NCBI RefSeq assembly: GCF_009674665.1
Contig: NZ_WKJD01000021.1
Location: 186,001 to 250,000 of the forward strand
Length of the DNA: 64,000 nucleotides
Source of the DNA: Agromyces kandeliae
Lineage (GTDB): Bacteria; Actinomycetota; Actinomycetes; Actinomycetales; Microbacteriaceae
Direction: 5' to 3'
The position numbers were made by a program, and so were the translations under genes. Shown one piece after another: positions 24,242 through 33,984 of the stretch; the first letter of the stretch is position 1, and every line of letters starts with the position of its first letter. The notes beneath the pieces are model-generated. The model was not told the DNA's origin. It worked only from the letters and a program-made list of their open reading frames with translations, and ran no database searches.

Positions 24242-24862
24242 TCAGCCGAACCGGGTCACGCGCTCCAGCTCCGGCAGCAGCGCCCGGAACGCCCGCGCCC
24301 GGTGGCTGTGCGCGTTCTTCACCTCGGGCGCGAGCTCCGCGGCCGAGACCTCGAAGCCGTCGGGCAGGAAGATCGGGTCGTACCCGAAGCCGTTGACGCC
24401 CGCCCGCTCGGTCGCGATGCGCCCGGGCCACGCGCCGACGGCGGCGAACTCGTGCGGCTCGCCGCCCGAGGCATCCGGCACCACCAGGGCGATCGTGCAG
24501 TGGAAGTGCGCGGTGCGATGCGGGTCGCGGATGTCGCCGAGCTGCGCGAGCAGCAACTCGAGGTTCGCCTCGGCGCCGCGCCCGGGCCCCGCCCAGCGCG
24601 CCGAGAAGATGCCCGGAGCACCGCCCATGACGTCGACCGCGATGCCCGAATCGTCGGCGAGCGCGATGCGCCCGGTGTGGGATGCCGCGGCGCGCGCCTT
24701 GATGAAGGCGTTCTCGTCGAACGACGTGCCGTCCTCGACGGGCTCGGGCCCGTCGTACGGCAGCACCGTGATGCCCGGGAACTCGGCCCCCAGGATCTGC
24801 TGGAACTCGGCGACCTTGTGGGCGTTGTGGGTGGCGAGGACGACCTCGAGCGGCTGCGGCAT
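24242..24862 (-). CDS. rdgB: XTP/dITP pyrophosphatase (206 aa)
   Basis: Removes non-canonical purine triphosphates (dITP, XTP) from the nucleotide pool. Motifs: VVLATHNAHKVAEFQ at the N-terminus, SFDENAFIKARAAA, ADDSGIAVDVMGGAPGIFSARWAG and GFGYDPIFLPDG, all in family order, and length as expected. Last gene of murI-rph-rdgB, an order common in actinomycetes; it starts 14 bp after rph. Confidence 0.95.
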   Translation of the reverse strand: MPQPLEVVLATHNAHKVAEFQQILGAEFPGITVLPYDGPEPVEDGTSFDENAFIKARAAASHTGRIALADDSGIAVDVMGGAPGIFSARWAGPGRGAEANLELLLAQLGDIRDPHRTAHFHCTIALVVPDASGGEPHEFAAVGAWPGRIATERAGVNGFGYDPIFLPDGFEVSAAELAPEVKNAHSHRARAFRALLPELERVTRFG

Positions 24863-24876
24863 CCGTCGGCCCTCGA

Positions 24877-25653
24877 TCAGCCCGCGGCGCCCGCGGTCGC
24901 GCCGCCGAGCTGCGCCTCGAGCGCCGCCCGCTGGATCGCGGTGAGCTCGGTCGTGCCGGCGAGCGCGAGGTCGAGCAGTTGGTCGAGCTCGCGCCGGTCG
25001 AACGGCGCACCCTCGGCGGTGCCCTGCACCTCGACGAACAGCCCGCGGCCGGTCGCTACCACGTTCATGTCGGTCTCGGCCCGCACGTCCTCGACGTACG
25101 CGAGGTCGAGCATCGGGGTGCCGTCGATGATGCCGACCGAGACCGCCGAGACGGTGTCGATGAGCGGCGTCGCCTTCTGCGCGATGAACTTCTTCCCGCG
25201 CGCCCACTCGATCGCGTCGGCGAGCGCGACGTACGCGCCCGTGATGGCCGCGGTGCGCGTGCCGCCGTCGGCCTGGAGCACGTCGCAGTCGATCTGGATG
25301 GTGTTCTCGCCGAGCGACTTCATGTCGACCACGGCGCGCAGGCTCCGGCCGATGAGCCGGCTGATCTCGTGGGTGCGGCCGCCGATGCGGCCCTTGACCG
25401 ACTCGCGGTCGTTGCGGGTGTTCGTGGAGCGCGGCAGCATCGCGTACTCGGCGGTGACCCAGCCCTTGCCCTTGCCGGTCATCCAGCGCGGCACGCCGTT
25501 GGTGAAGCTCGCGGTGCAGAGCACCTTCGTGTTCCCGAACGAGATGAGCGCGCTGCCCTCGGCGTGCGCGCTCCAGCCGCGCTCGATGACGACGTCTCGC
25601 AGCGCGTCGGGGGTGCGGCCGTCGGCGCGCACGAGGTCGGGGGTCTCGGTCAC
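24877..25653 (-). CDS. rph: Ribonuclease PH (258 aa)
   Basis: Phosphorolytic 3'-5' exoribonuclease that trims tRNA 3' ends. Signature [53 protein letters not shown] (nucleic-acid and phosphate-binding Arg residues) and [20 protein letters not shown] are present. Start overlaps the murI stop by 4 bp (ATGA-type coupling). Confidence 0.96.
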   Translation of the reverse strand: MTETPDLVRADGRTPDALRDVVIERGWSAHAEGSALISFGNTKVLCTASFTNGVPRWMTGKGKGWVTAEYAMLPRSTNTRNDRESVKGRIGGRTHEISRLIGRSLRAVVDMKSLGENTIQIDCDVLQADGGTRTAAITGAYVALADAIEWARGKKFIAQKATPLIDTVSAVSVGIIDGTPMLDLAYVEDVRAETDMNVVATGRGLFVEVQGTAEGAPFDRRELDQLLDLALAGTTELTAIQRAALEAQLGGATAGAAG

Positions 25654-26546
25654 TGGGTTCTCCTGTCGGTGACGGATGCCGCGGGCGCGGCGGTTCCGGA
25701 TGAGGCGGCGGGCGCGGCCGACGCCGCGGCGACGGGGAGCGTGAGCACGCCCGTCTGCACGAGCTCGACCTGCGAGATCTCGGGGCCGATGAGGCGGTGC
25801 GCGAGGTCGAGGAACGCCGAGCTCGAGTCGCCGGTCGCCTCGAAGCGGTGCACGGGCGGTTCGGGCGATCGGCGCTCGAGGCCCTGGGAGACGAGCACGC
25901 GGTAGACGTCGTTCGCGGTCTCGACGTCGCTCGAGACGAGGCTCACGCCCTCCCCCATGACGTACGAGATCGCGCCCTTCAGGAAGGGATAGTGGGTGCA
26001 GCCGAGCACGAGCGTGTCGACGCCGGCGGCGCGGAGCGGCGCGAGGTACTCCTCGGCGACCGCGAGCACCTCAGGGCCCGTGGTGAGGCCGGACTCGACG
26101 AACTCGACGAAGCGCGGGCACGCGGCCGACGACAGCTCGAGGTGCGGCGCGGCCGCGAACGCGTCGTCGTACGCACGGGACTGCACCGTGCCGGCCGTGC
26201 CGATCACGCCGACGCGACCCGTCCGGGTCGTTGCGACGGCACGCCGCACCGCGGGCTGGATGACCTCGACGACCGGCACGTCGTAGCGCTCGCGCGCATC
26301 GCGCAGCATCGCCGACGACGCGGTGTTGCACGCGATCACGAGCATCTTCACGCCCTGCGCGACGAGGTCGTCGAGCACGGCGAGCGCGTAGCGGCGCACG
26401 TCGGCGATCGGCTTCGGCCCGTAGGGCGAATGCTCGAGGTCGCCCACGTAGAGGATCGCCTCGTTGGGGAGCTGGTCGCGCACCGCGCGGGCGACGGTGA
26501 GGCCGCCGACCCCCGAGTCGAAGATCCCGATCGGTGCATCACTCAC
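25650..26546 (-). CDS. murI: Glutamate racemase (298 aa)
   Basis: Interconverts L- and D-glutamate for peptidoglycan. Catalytic cysteines C73 (ACNTASS) and C183 (LGCTHYP) and the N-terminal [10 protein letters not shown] loop are intact. A ~30-residue Ala/Pro/Ser-rich C-terminal extension follows the core and is probably disordered. First gene of the murI-rph-rdgB operon. Confidence 0.96.
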   Translation of the reverse strand: MSDAPIGIFDSGVGGLTVARAVRDQLPNEAILYVGDLEHSPYGPKPIADVRRYALAVLDDLVAQGVKMLVIACNTASSAMLRDARERYDVPVVEVIQPAVRRAVATTRTGRVGVIGTAGTVQSRAYDDAFAAAPHLELSSAACPRFVEFVESGLTTGPEVLAVAEEYLAPLRAAGVDTLVLGCTHYPFLKGAISYVMGEGVSLVSSDVETANDVYRVLVSQGLERRSPEPPVHRFEATGDSSSAFLDLAHRLIGPEISQVELVQTGVLTLPVAAASAAPAASSGTAAPAASVTDRRTQ

Positions 26547-26562
26547 GAGCCACCAGCCTAGA

Positions 26563-27465
26563 TCAGCCGGGGCCGGGGCCGGCCGCGGCGACGGACTCCC
26601 CGGGTGCCGCAGCCGTGTACGCCGCTCGCACGGCGCGCGCGACGCGCCCCGTCGACGGATGCCGGTGGCTCCGGTGCCAGGCGATGCGGACCTCCATCGG
26701 CGGGGCGTCGTCGATCGGCACGAACACGACCCCCGGCCGCGGGAGGTGGTGCGCGGTCGCCTCGGAGGTGACGCCGATCGCGTCGCCCGCGGCGATGAGG
26801 TCGAGCCACTCCTCGACGTCGCCGCTCCACGTGAGCGGCGGCGGCGCGATCCCCCGCGACTCCCAGAGCTCGGCCGTCGTCGTGCCGGCGCGACGGTCGA
26901 CCGCGACCTCCCATGGCGTGAGGTCGGCGAGGGAGACGGCGTCGCGGTCGGCCAGCGGATGGTCGACGGGCAGTGCGGCGACCCGCCGCTCGCGGCCGAC
27001 GACCTCGGATTCGAGCTCGGGCGGCAGCACCGGGTGGCGCACGACGGCGAGGTCGACGTGCCCGTCGAGGAGTCCGGCGTCGCGCGAGTTGATGCGCACG
27101 AGGCGGATCGGGCTGTCGGGATGCGCGCGATTCCAGGACCGGAGCACCGAGGTGGTGTGCGCGCCGAGCGCCGCCCAGGCGTACCCGATCCGGATCACGG
27201 CGCGCTCGCCCCGCAGGGACGCCACCGCCCGATCGAGTTCGGCGAGGACGCGGCGCGCCGTGCCGACGAGCGCGGCGCCGGGTTCGGTCGGTTCGACGCG
27301 CCGGGTCGTCCGGTGCATCAGGGTCGCCCCGACCGTGCGCTCGAGCGCGGCGAGCGACCGGGACACGGCGGCCTGCGACATCCCGAGGCGGTCGGCCGCG
27401 GCCGTGAAGGAGCGCTCGTCGTCGACGGCGACGAGGACGCGCAGATGCCGCAGCTCCAGTTCCAT
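26563..27465 (-). CDS. LysR-family transcriptional regulator (300 aa)
   Basis: N-terminal winged HTH ([43 protein letters not shown]) and a periplasmic-binding-like effector domain. Divergent from the EamA exporter gene with only 68 bp between the starts, the classic layout for a LysR regulator of its neighbour. TACGCT stands six bases before its ATG, so its own mRNA looks leaderless. Confidence 0.9.
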   Translation of the reverse strand: MELELRHLRVLVAVDDERSFTAAADRLGMSQAAVSRSLAALERTVGATLMHRTTRRVEPTEPGAALVGTARRVLAELDRAVASLRGERAVIRIGYAWAALGAHTTSVLRSWNRAHPDSPIRLVRINSRDAGLLDGHVDLAVVRHPVLPPELESEVVGRERRVAALPVDHPLADRDAVSLADLTPWEVAVDRRAGTTTAELWESRGIAPPPLTWSGDVEEWLDLIAAGDAIGVTSEATAHHLPRPGVVFVPIDDAPPMEVRIAWHRSHRHPSTGRVARAVRAAYTAAAPGESVAAAGPGPG

Positions 27466-27471
27466 GCGCTC

Positions 27472-27477
27472 AGCGTA
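27472..27477 (-). promoter_or_regulatory. -10 box (TACGCT) of leaderless lysR mRNA
   Basis: TACGCT, 6 nt, ATG on the reverse strand. Both promoters of the lysR/eamA pair are packed into 68 bp. Confidence 0.55.
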
Positions 27478-27520
27478 TCAATCAGCGTGCATTGCATTTC
27501 TCTGCGCGTCAATGCCGACG

Positions 27521-27526
27521 TAGCGT
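27521..27526 (+). promoter_or_regulatory. -10 box (TAGCGT) of leaderless eamA mRNA
   Basis: TAGCGT, 7 nt, ATG at 27534; there is no Shine-Dalgarno. Confidence 0.6.
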
Positions 27527-27533
27527 GAATCGC

Positions 27534-28472
27534 ATGGCACGGATGGACGGAGACGGGATCGGCGGCGGGGTCGCGGTCCTCGGCGGCGCGACCTCGGTGC
27601 AGGTCGGCGCGGCGATCGGCGCCACGATCTTCCCCCTCGTCGGCCCGGCCGGCGTGGTCGCCCTCCGCCAGCTCGTCGCCGCCGTCGCGCTGCTCGCCGT
27701 CGCCCGCCCGCGCCGACGCGACCTCACCTGGCGGACGCTGCGACCCGCGGTGCTCCTCGGCGGCGTGCTCGTCGCCATGAGCCTCGCGCTCTACGCCGCG
27801 ATCGAGCGCATCGGCCTCGGTCCGGCGGTCACGATCGAGTTCCTCGGGCCGCTCTCCCTCGCCCTCCTCGGTTCGCGCCGCCGCATCGACCTCGTCGCGG
27901 CGCTCCTCGCCGCCGCGGGGGTCGTCCTCCTCACCGGCACCGTGCCGGGGATCGACCTGCTCGGCGTCGGGTTCGCCCTCACGGCGGGCGCCGCCTGGGC
28001 CGCGTACATCCTGCTCAGCCAGCGCGCCGGCCGGTCGCTGCCCGGCGTGCAGGCGACGGCGGTCGCCACGGCCGTCGCCGCGATGCTCACCGCGCCGCTC
28101 CTCGTCGTCGTGCTGCTCGGACTCGAACCCGGCGCGATCGCGCTGGTCCTCGGCGTCGGCACGATCGCGGGCCTGCTCTCCTCCGCGCTCCCCTACTCGA
28201 TCGACGTCGTGGTGCTGCGACGGATGCCGCGCCAGCGGTTCGCCGTGCTGCAGAGCGTGCATCCGGCCTCGGCCGCCCTCGCCGGACTCGTCATCCTCGG
28301 GCAGGCGCTCGCGCCGTGGCAGCTCGCGGGCCTCGCGCTCGTCACCGCCGCGAACGTGCTCGCGGTCGGGTTCGGCGCGCGCACCCCTGCACGCCCGAGG
28401 ACGCGCGCGCGTCGGCACGCCGCCCCGACGACCCCCGCCTCCCGGCCGAGCCCCGCCGCCGCGGCATCCTGA
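27534..28472 (+). CDS. EamA/RhtA-like metabolite exporter (312 aa)
   Basis: About ten hydrophobic helices in two EamA repeats (GPAGVVALRQLVAAVALLA ... AAWAAYILLSQRAGRSLPG). Sequence ISTGIT-type motifs are absent, but ALPYSIDVVVLRRMPRQRFAVLQSVHPASAALAGLVILGQ closely recalls RhtA-type threonine/homoserine exporters. The C-terminus is a basic, Pro-rich cytoplasmic tail. Probably controlled by the divergent LysR regulator. Confidence 0.85.
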   Translation: MARMDGDGIGGGVAVLGGATSVQVGAAIGATIFPLVGPAGVVALRQLVAAVALLAVARPRRRDLTWRTLRPAVLLGGVLVAMSLALYAAIERIGLGPAVTIEFLGPLSLALLGSRRRIDLVAALLAAAGVVLLTGTVPGIDLLGVGFALTAGAAWAAYILLSQRAGRSLPGVQATAVATAVAAMLTAPLLVVVLLGLEPGAIALVLGVGTIAGLLSSALPYSIDVVVLRRMPRQRFAVLQSVHPASAALAGLVILGQALAPWQLAGLALVTAANVLAVGFGARTPARPRTRARRHAAPTTPASRPSPAAAAS

Positions 28473-28483
28473 CCCCCTCGCAC

Positions 28484-28489
28484 TAGGCT
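28484..28489 (+). promoter_or_regulatory. -10 box (TAGGCT) of leaderless pncB mRNA
   Basis: TAGGCT, 6 nt, GTG at 28496. Confidence 0.6.
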
Positions 28490-28495
28490 GGCCGG

Positions 28496-29815
28496 GTGAC
28501 CGGGTCTGCTGCGCTGTTCACCGACCGCTACGAGCTCACCATGGTGGATGCCGCCCTCCGCGACGGCACTGCGCACCGCGAGAGCCTCTTCGAGGCCTTC
28601 GCCCGGCGCCTGCCCGACGGGCGACGCTACGGCATCGTCGCGGGCACCGGTCGCCTGCTCGAGCTGATCGAGCGCTTCCGCTTCGAGGACGCGGAACTGG
28701 AGTTCCTCCGCGAGCAGCGCGTCGTGCACGACGAGACGCTCGACTGGCTCGCCGACTACCGGTTCCGCGGCGAGGTCTGGGGCTACCGCGAGGGCGAGGC
28801 GTACTTCCCGGGCTCGCCGCTCGTGACGATCCAGGCGCCCTTCGCCGAGGCGGTCATGCTCGAGACCCTCGTGCTCTCGGTGTTGAACTACGACTCCTCG
28901 GTCGCGAGCGCGGCCGCGCGCATGGTGTCGGTCGCGCTCGGCCGGCCGATCGCCGAGATGGGCTCGCGCCGGACCAACGAGGCCTCGGCCGTCGCCGCCG
29001 CACGTGCGGCCTACATCGCCGGCTTCGACGCGACGAGCAACCTCGAGGCCGGTCGCACCTGGGGCATCCCGACCATGGGCACCGCCGCGCACGCGTTCAC
29101 GCTGCTGCACGACAGCGAGGAGGACGCCTTCCGCGCACAGGTCGACGCCATGGGCCCGGGGACCACGCTCCTCATCGACACGTACGACATCCACACCGGC
29201 GTCGAGACCGCCGTCCGCGTCGCCGGCACCGGGCTCGGCGCCGTCCGCATCGACTCGGGCGACCTCCCGACCGTCGTCGCCGCCGTGCGCGAGCAGCTCG
29301 ACGGACTCGGCGCGGTGAACACCCGGATCACCGTGACGAGCGACCTCGACGAGTTCACGCTCGCCGCCCTGTCGGGCTCCCCCGTCGACGCCTACGGCGT
29401 GGGCACGTCGGTCGTGACCGGCTCGGGCTTCCCCGCGGCCGGCATGGTGTACAAGCTCGTCGCGCGCCGTGGCGACGACGACGAATGGGTGAGCGTCGCG
29501 AAGGCGTCCACGAAGAAGACGAGCATCGGCGGGCGCAAGAACGCGGCCCGCCGCATCGACTCCACGCGCACCGCACGCGAGGAACTCGTCTTCGTCGGCG
29601 ACGGCCCCGACGGCGAGGACGAGTTCGCGGCCGACGACCAGCTGCGGCCGCTCATGGTGCGGCTCATGCACGAGGGACGAGCGGATGCCGCGTACACGGG
29701 TCACGCCGGCGTCGAGGCGGCCCGCGCGCACCGCGCCGAGGTCATGCAGGAACTGCCGATCGAGGCGTTCCGCCTCGGCCGCGGCGAGCCGGTGATCCCC
29801 ACGACGTACCGCTGA
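28496..29815 (+). CDS. pncB: Nicotinate phosphoribosyltransferase (439 aa)
   Basis: Makes nicotinate mononucleotide from nicotinate and PRPP in the NAD salvage pathway. Opening LFTDRYELTMVDAALRDGTAHRESLFEAFARRLP, the EMGSRRTNEASAVAAARAAYIAGFDATSNLEAG phosphate/ring-binding region and VRIDSGDLPTVV and GVGTSVVTGSG follow the family. Starts with GTG directly after a -10-like box. Confidence 0.94.
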   Translation: MTGSAALFTDRYELTMVDAALRDGTAHRESLFEAFARRLPDGRRYGIVAGTGRLLELIERFRFEDAELEFLREQRVVHDETLDWLADYRFRGEVWGYREGEAYFPGSPLVTIQAPFAEAVMLETLVLSVLNYDSSVASAAARMVSVALGRPIAEMGSRRTNEASAVAAARAAYIAGFDATSNLEAGRTWGIPTMGTAAHAFTLLHDSEEDAFRAQVDAMGPGTTLLIDTYDIHTGVETAVRVAGTGLGAVRIDSGDLPTVVAAVREQLDGLGAVNTRITVTSDLDEFTLAALSGSPVDAYGVGTSVVTGSGFPAAGMVYKLVARRGDDDEWVSVAKASTKKTSIGGRKNAARRIDSTRTAREELVFVGDGPDGEDEFAADDQLRPLMVRLMHEGRADAAYTGHAGVEAARAHRAEVMQELPIEAFRLGRGEPVIPTTYR

Positions 29816-29837
29816 GGGGCACGTCGCGGCGTGGGCG

Positions 29838-30125
29838 TCAGCCCTTCTTCATCCGCTCGTAGATCTCCTTGCACGCCGGGCAGACCGGGAACTTCTCCGG
29901 GTCGCGGCCGGGCGTCCACTTCTTGCCGCACAGCGCGCGGACCGGCTTGCCGGTCATCGCGGACTCGAGGATCTGCTCCTTCTTGACGTAGTGCGAGAAC
30001 CGCTCGTGGTCGCCGGGCTCGATGTGCTCCTCTTCGAGCAGCTTCTCGAGTTCGCGGTCGAGGACCGAGGTGCCGCCACCGGGCGCGTCGGGGTCGGCGA
30101 TGCTCGCCTGCGCGGGTCGGATCAT
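29838..30125 (-). CDS. DUF3039 protein (95 aa)
   Basis: Family hallmarks are present: LDRELEKLLEEEHIEPGDHERFSHYVKK, then VRALCGKKWTPGRDPEKFPVCPACKEIYERM with a C and a CxxC that probably bind zinc. Found throughout actinobacteria; role unknown. Convergent with pncB (22-bp gap). Confidence 0.9.
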   Translation of the reverse strand: MIRPAQASIADPDAPGGGTSVLDRELEKLLEEEHIEPGDHERFSHYVKKEQILESAMTGKPVRALCGKKWTPGRDPEKFPVCPACKEIYERMKKG

Positions 30126-30132
30126 GCCGAGA

Positions 30133-30138
30133 AGTCTA
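30133..30138 (-). promoter_or_regulatory. -10 box (TAGACT) before the DUF3039 gene
   Basis: TAGACT, 7 nt, ATG on the reverse strand; probable leaderless start. Confidence 0.55.
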
Positions 30139-30146
30139 CGCCGCCG

Positions 30147-31721
30147 TCAGGCCCGGACGGCCGCCGCGACGATCTCCGGAGCGCGACGCTCGAAGACGCG
30201 GCCACCGGCGAAGACGCCGATCACGAGGACGAGCAGGCCGACCCCGGCGCCCGCGGCCAGCGATGCGAGGTGCCAGGACGGGTCGTCGAAGATGCCGAGT
30301 GCGGCGAACCCGATCGCGGGCGCGGCGAACAGCAGTGCGGCGAACATCGCGAGCGACTGCACCAGCGCCGTGATGCCGCCGGTCGACTGCGGCTGCTGGA
30401 ACGGGCTGTCGCCCGGCTTCACCACGGGGTAGGGCATCGCCGCCGACGTGATGGACCCGATGCCGAGCCCGGCGAGCAGCAGCGCGGTGCTCACGCCGAG
30501 CAGCGACGGCAGGAGGCGCCAGTCGTCGAGCACGAACACCGTGACGGCGCTGCCGAGTCCGATCACGAGGATGCCCGCGACGAGCACGGGCACGAGGCGA
30601 CCGAAGCGGTCGGCCGCGCCGCGCACGCCCGAGGCGACGTGCAGCCAGATCGCGGTGTTGTCGTACGCGGTGTCGTTGTGGAGGCTCCAGCCGAGCAGGA
30701 GGCACACGAGCGGCACGGGGATCAGCCCCAGGTACATGGACGGCACGCCGGCGATGCCGAGCGGGAGCATGACGAGGATCGGCGCGATGGGCACCATCAG
30801 CAGCGACACCCAGTAGCGCGAGTCGCGGAACCAGTACGTGGTGCTGCGCGCCGCGATCGCGCCGGTCGGGCCGCTCGTCGTGCGCCCGAACCAGCCGAGG
30901 CCGTGGTAGCTGCGCACGCTGGCCTCACGGCCCGGGGTCACGAGCATCCTGGCGACGAGCGCCTTCCAGGCGAGCCAGCCGAGCCACACGCTCGCCCCGG
31001 CGATCAGGAGCTTCGCGAGCGCGAGTCCCCAGGCACCGGATGCGGCCTCGCCGGGCGCGGCGAACGCGGCGCCGAGCGGGGTCCACGACAGCGCGCCGGC
31101 GATCGCGGCGATCGCTCGCCGGCCCGAGGCGGCCCAGTCGACCGTGGTCAGGGCCACGGCGAGCGGCGCGATCATGACCACGAACAGCACGCCGAGCACG
31201 GTGCCGACGTCGCGCGCACGCCGGGTCTCGAGGAGGAGCCCGGCGATGCCGGCCGCCAGCCTGGCCGCCAGGAGGCACGTCGCGAACGCGAGCAGCGCGC
31301 CGAGGATCGCGAACACGGTCGAGCCGAATCCGCGCGACCACGTCACGACGGTGCCCGTGAGCACGATCGCGAGCGCGACCGCGGGCACGCCGATCATCGC
31401 GGAGAGCGCGAGCCCGAGCGCGATCGTGCGGTCGGGGATGCCGAACAGCGCGAAGCGCCGCGGGTCCATGGTGTCGTCGACGCCGAACACGAGCGGCACC
31501 ACGAGGAAGCCGACCACGGTCGCCGCACCGCCGACCACGAGCGCGTCGCGCACGAGCGCGAGGTCCTGGACCGAGCGCAGGCCGACGAGGATCAGGAAGA
31601 GCAGCGCGGAGATGCCGAGCCCGTAGACGATCGCGACGGAGAGGCCGACGACCTGCCATGCACTCCGCTTGAAGATGTTCCCGAGCAGCCGCAGCTTCAG
31701 TCGGAGAAGCTGTGCAACCAT
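30147..31721 (-). CDS. ABC transporter membrane subunit (524 aa)
   Basis: A polytopic protein with about twelve hydrophobic helices and no other domain. It begins MVAQLLRLKLRLLGNIFKRS and contains VDDTMDPRRFALFGIPDRTIALGLALSAMIGVPAVALA, a pattern of actinobacterial ABC-2-like permeases. Its start overlaps the end of the ATPase gene by 25 bp, so the two form one transporter. Substrate not evident. Confidence 0.8.
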   Translation of the reverse strand: MVAQLLRLKLRLLGNIFKRSAWQVVGLSVAIVYGLGISALLFLILVGLRSVQDLALVRDALVVGGAATVVGFLVVPLVFGVDDTMDPRRFALFGIPDRTIALGLALSAMIGVPAVALAIVLTGTVVTWSRGFGSTVFAILGALLAFATCLLAARLAAGIAGLLLETRRARDVGTVLGVLFVVMIAPLAVALTTVDWAASGRRAIAAIAGALSWTPLGAAFAAPGEAASGAWGLALAKLLIAGASVWLGWLAWKALVARMLVTPGREASVRSYHGLGWFGRTTSGPTGAIAARSTTYWFRDSRYWVSLLMVPIAPILVMLPLGIAGVPSMYLGLIPVPLVCLLLGWSLHNDTAYDNTAIWLHVASGVRGAADRFGRLVPVLVAGILVIGLGSAVTVFVLDDWRLLPSLLGVSTALLLAGLGIGSITSAAMPYPVVKPGDSPFQQPQSTGGITALVQSLAMFAALLFAAPAIGFAALGIFDDPSWHLASLAAGAGVGLLVLVIGVFAGGRVFERRAPEIVAAAVRA

Positions 31722-33715
31722 TCCATGCCCTCCGCTGCCTTGCGTCCGCCCGCGAGCTCGACGAATCGGTCCTCGAGCGTGTCGCCGCGGCGCACCTCGT
31801 CGAGCGTGCCGGACGCCAGGACCCGCCCGCCCACGATGATCGCCGCCGAGTCGCAGACCCGCTCGATGAGGTCCATGCTGTGGCTCGAGAGCAGGACGGT
31901 GCCGCCGCCGGCGACGTAGCGCTCGAGGATGTCGGTGAGGTTCGCCGCCGAGACGGGGTCGACCGACTCGAACGGCTCGTCGAGCACGAGCATGCGCGGC
32001 GAGTGGATCATCGCGCAGGCGAGGGCGACCTTCTTCGTCATGCCCGCCGAGTAGTCGGCGACGAGGCGATCGAGGGCGTCCTCGAGGCCGAACGCGTCGG
32101 CGAGGTCGGCGCTGCGATCGAGCACGGTGCGATGGTCGAGTCCGCGCAGCGAGCCGGCGTAGTAGAGCATCTCGGCACCCGTGAGCCGGTCGAACAGGCG
32201 CAGCCGGTCGGGCAGGACACCCGTGATGCGCTTGGCCGCCCGCGGCTCCTTCCAGACGTCGATGCCGTTGACGTGCACCGACCCGCCGTCGGGTCGGAGC
32301 AGCCCCGTGATCATGGAGAGCGTCGTGGTCTTGCCCGCGCCGTTCGGGCCGACGATGCCGTAGAACGAGCCGGCCCGGATGCCGAGGCTGATCCCGTCGA
32401 CCGCGGTCGTGTCGCCGAACCGCTTGACGAGCCCCTCGATCGAGAGGACGACCGGCGCCTCGGGCGCCGGCGCCTCGCGAGCCACGCGGATCGTCCGCTT
32501 CTTGCGCGCGGCCGGGGTCGTGATGGCGGCGACCCCACCGAGGGGGATGACCGCGACGCCGCGCTCGCCCTCGTGGTCGTCGCCGACGGCTGCCGTCGTC
32601 GCGTCAGCGGTCTCCGCGGTCTCGTCGGCCTCAGCGGTCTCGTCGGCCTCGTCGGTCTCGGTGTCCTCGGAGCGGTCGGCTGCGGAGTCGCCGACCAGCA
32701 GGATGGCTTCGCCGGTCAGGTCCCGCTCGACGGCGGCGGCGGCATCGGCCTCGACCGCCGGGGCCGCATCGCCGTCTCCGGCATCGTCGGAGTCGACCTC
32801 GACGGAGGAGTCCGCGTCGCCGAGCTCGTCGGCCGTCGCCGGCGTCTCGTCGGGTCCGCCCGGGTGCCAGGTCCGGGTCACCTCGGCCGCGCGAACGACG
32901 TCAGCCGCCTCGTCGGCGATCGGCTCGGCGGCGGTCGCCTGCGAGACGCCGGGCTCCGCGGCTTCGGGCTCGGCGACCACGGGGTCGATCGGCCCGGTCG
33001 CGCGTCGCGGCCTGGGCTCGGCCTCGGTCGTGTCGGTCGTGACCGAGGCGGCCACGCGCTCCCGGGCGGATGCCGCGGCCTTGCGAGCCTCGGCCGCGCG
33101 CGATCGCGCCGCGGCCGCCGACGCGGCGCGCGCCGACTTCGCGGACTTGCCCCGCGCAGCGGAACTGCTCGCCGACTCGCCCCGCGCCGCGGCGGCGCGC
33201 TTGGGAGCCGACGCGGAGGTCTCCGGCGCATCGTCGCCGGGATCGGACCGCGCTTCGGAGGTCGCCTTCGCGGAGGCCCGCTTCGCTGCTGCCGCGGATG
33301 CGGGGCGCTTGGCGGCGCCGGAGGATGCGGCGGGCTTCCGCGCGCTCGAGGTGCGCTTCGCCGCCGGCTTGGCCGGCTCGGCCGCCGTCGTCTCCGTCGC
33401 ATCGTCGGCTGCGGTCGTCGCGCGGGCCGCGGACGCCCGCTTCGCCGCGGTCGAACGCGTCGCAGCCGACTTGGCTGCGGTGGACTTCGTCGACGACTTG
33501 GTCGCCGCGGACTTGGACGCCGAGGCCTTCGCAGCGCTCGAACGTGCGGCTGCGGACTTGGCCGCGGTCGTCCGGCCCGCGGGCTTCCCGCCCGCGCGGG
33601 CGGATCCGTCACGCCCCTGTTCGGACGCGACGGATTCCCCCCGACGATCAGACACCCCCGTGTCCGTGCCTTCGGGAGTCTCGTCGTCAGGAGCTGATCG
33701 CGAAACGGAAGTCAC
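31697..33715 (-). CDS. ABC transporter ATPase with long charged, histone-H1-like N-terminal tail (672 aa)
   Basis: The last 250 residues are a normal ABC ATPase: Walker A GPNGAGKTT (~456-464), signature YSAGMTKK, Walker B MLVLDEP, H-loop SSHSMD. Before it lie ~420 residues of low complexity: ~1-230 rich in Ala/Lys/Arg/Ser (AAKSAAARSSAAKASASKSA-like runs), then ~240-390 acidic and Glu/Asp/Ala-rich. The first part resembles histone-H1/HU-type tails. GC-rich, strongly codon-biased sequence continues through the tail and no better start lies near the ABC domain. TAGGTT is 6 nt before the GTG at 33715 (a second GTG is at 33718). It is coupled to the permease gene downstream. The tail's role is unknown. 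Confidence 0.85.
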   Translation of the reverse strand: MTSVSRSAPDDETPEGTDTGVSDRRGESVASEQGRDGSARAGGKPAGRTTAAKSAAARSSAAKASASKSAATKSSTKSTAAKSAATRSTAAKRASAARATTAADDATETTAAEPAKPAAKRTSSARKPAASSGAAKRPASAAAAKRASAKATSEARSDPGDDAPETSASAPKRAAAARGESASSSAARGKSAKSARAASAAAARSRAAEARKAAASARERVAASVTTDTTEAEPRPRRATGPIDPVVAEPEAAEPGVSQATAAEPIADEAADVVRAAEVTRTWHPGGPDETPATADELGDADSSVEVDSDDAGDGDAAPAVEADAAAAVERDLTGEAILLVGDSAADRSEDTETDEADETAEADETAETADATTAAVGDDHEGERGVAVIPLGGVAAITTPAARKKRTIRVAREAPAPEAPVVLSIEGLVKRFGDTTAVDGISLGIRAGSFYGIVGPNGAGKTTTLSMITGLLRPDGGSVHVNGIDVWKEPRAAKRITGVLPDRLRLFDRLTGAEMLYYAGSLRGLDHRTVLDRSADLADAFGLEDALDRLVADYSAGMTKKVALACAMIHSPRMLVLDEPFESVDPVSAANLTDILERYVAGGGTVLLSSHSMDLIERVCDSAAIIVGGRVLASGTLDEVRRGDTLEDRFVELAGGRKAAEGMEWLHSFSD

Positions 33716-33721
33716 CACGAC

Positions 33722-33727
33722 AACCTA
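33722..33727 (-). promoter_or_regulatory. -10 box (TAGGTT) before the tailed ABC ATPase gene
   Basis: TAGGTT, 6 nt, GTG at 33715 on the reverse strand; decides that start over the GTG at 33718. The rest of 33728-33984 shows no gene. Confidence 0.5.
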
Positions 33728-33984
33728 CCAACCCCCTCGCCCGCAGCCGTGGACCTCTCACAGCGAATTCACGTCGTGGCGGTCGGAACCGCCGAGCTGG
33801 GCGTGATCTGCGCGTCGTATCACGATCGCGCTACGGCTTGCGCGCAACCCCCAGCACGGACTTCGGCTGTCCGGTATCCTGTGACTCGGCATAACGGCGT
33901 GTCCAGAAGTGAACTTGCGGATGAATCCCCGGTGAACTCGAACCGAATCGAGGGCAGCGGCATCCGATCGACGAAGGAGATGTC

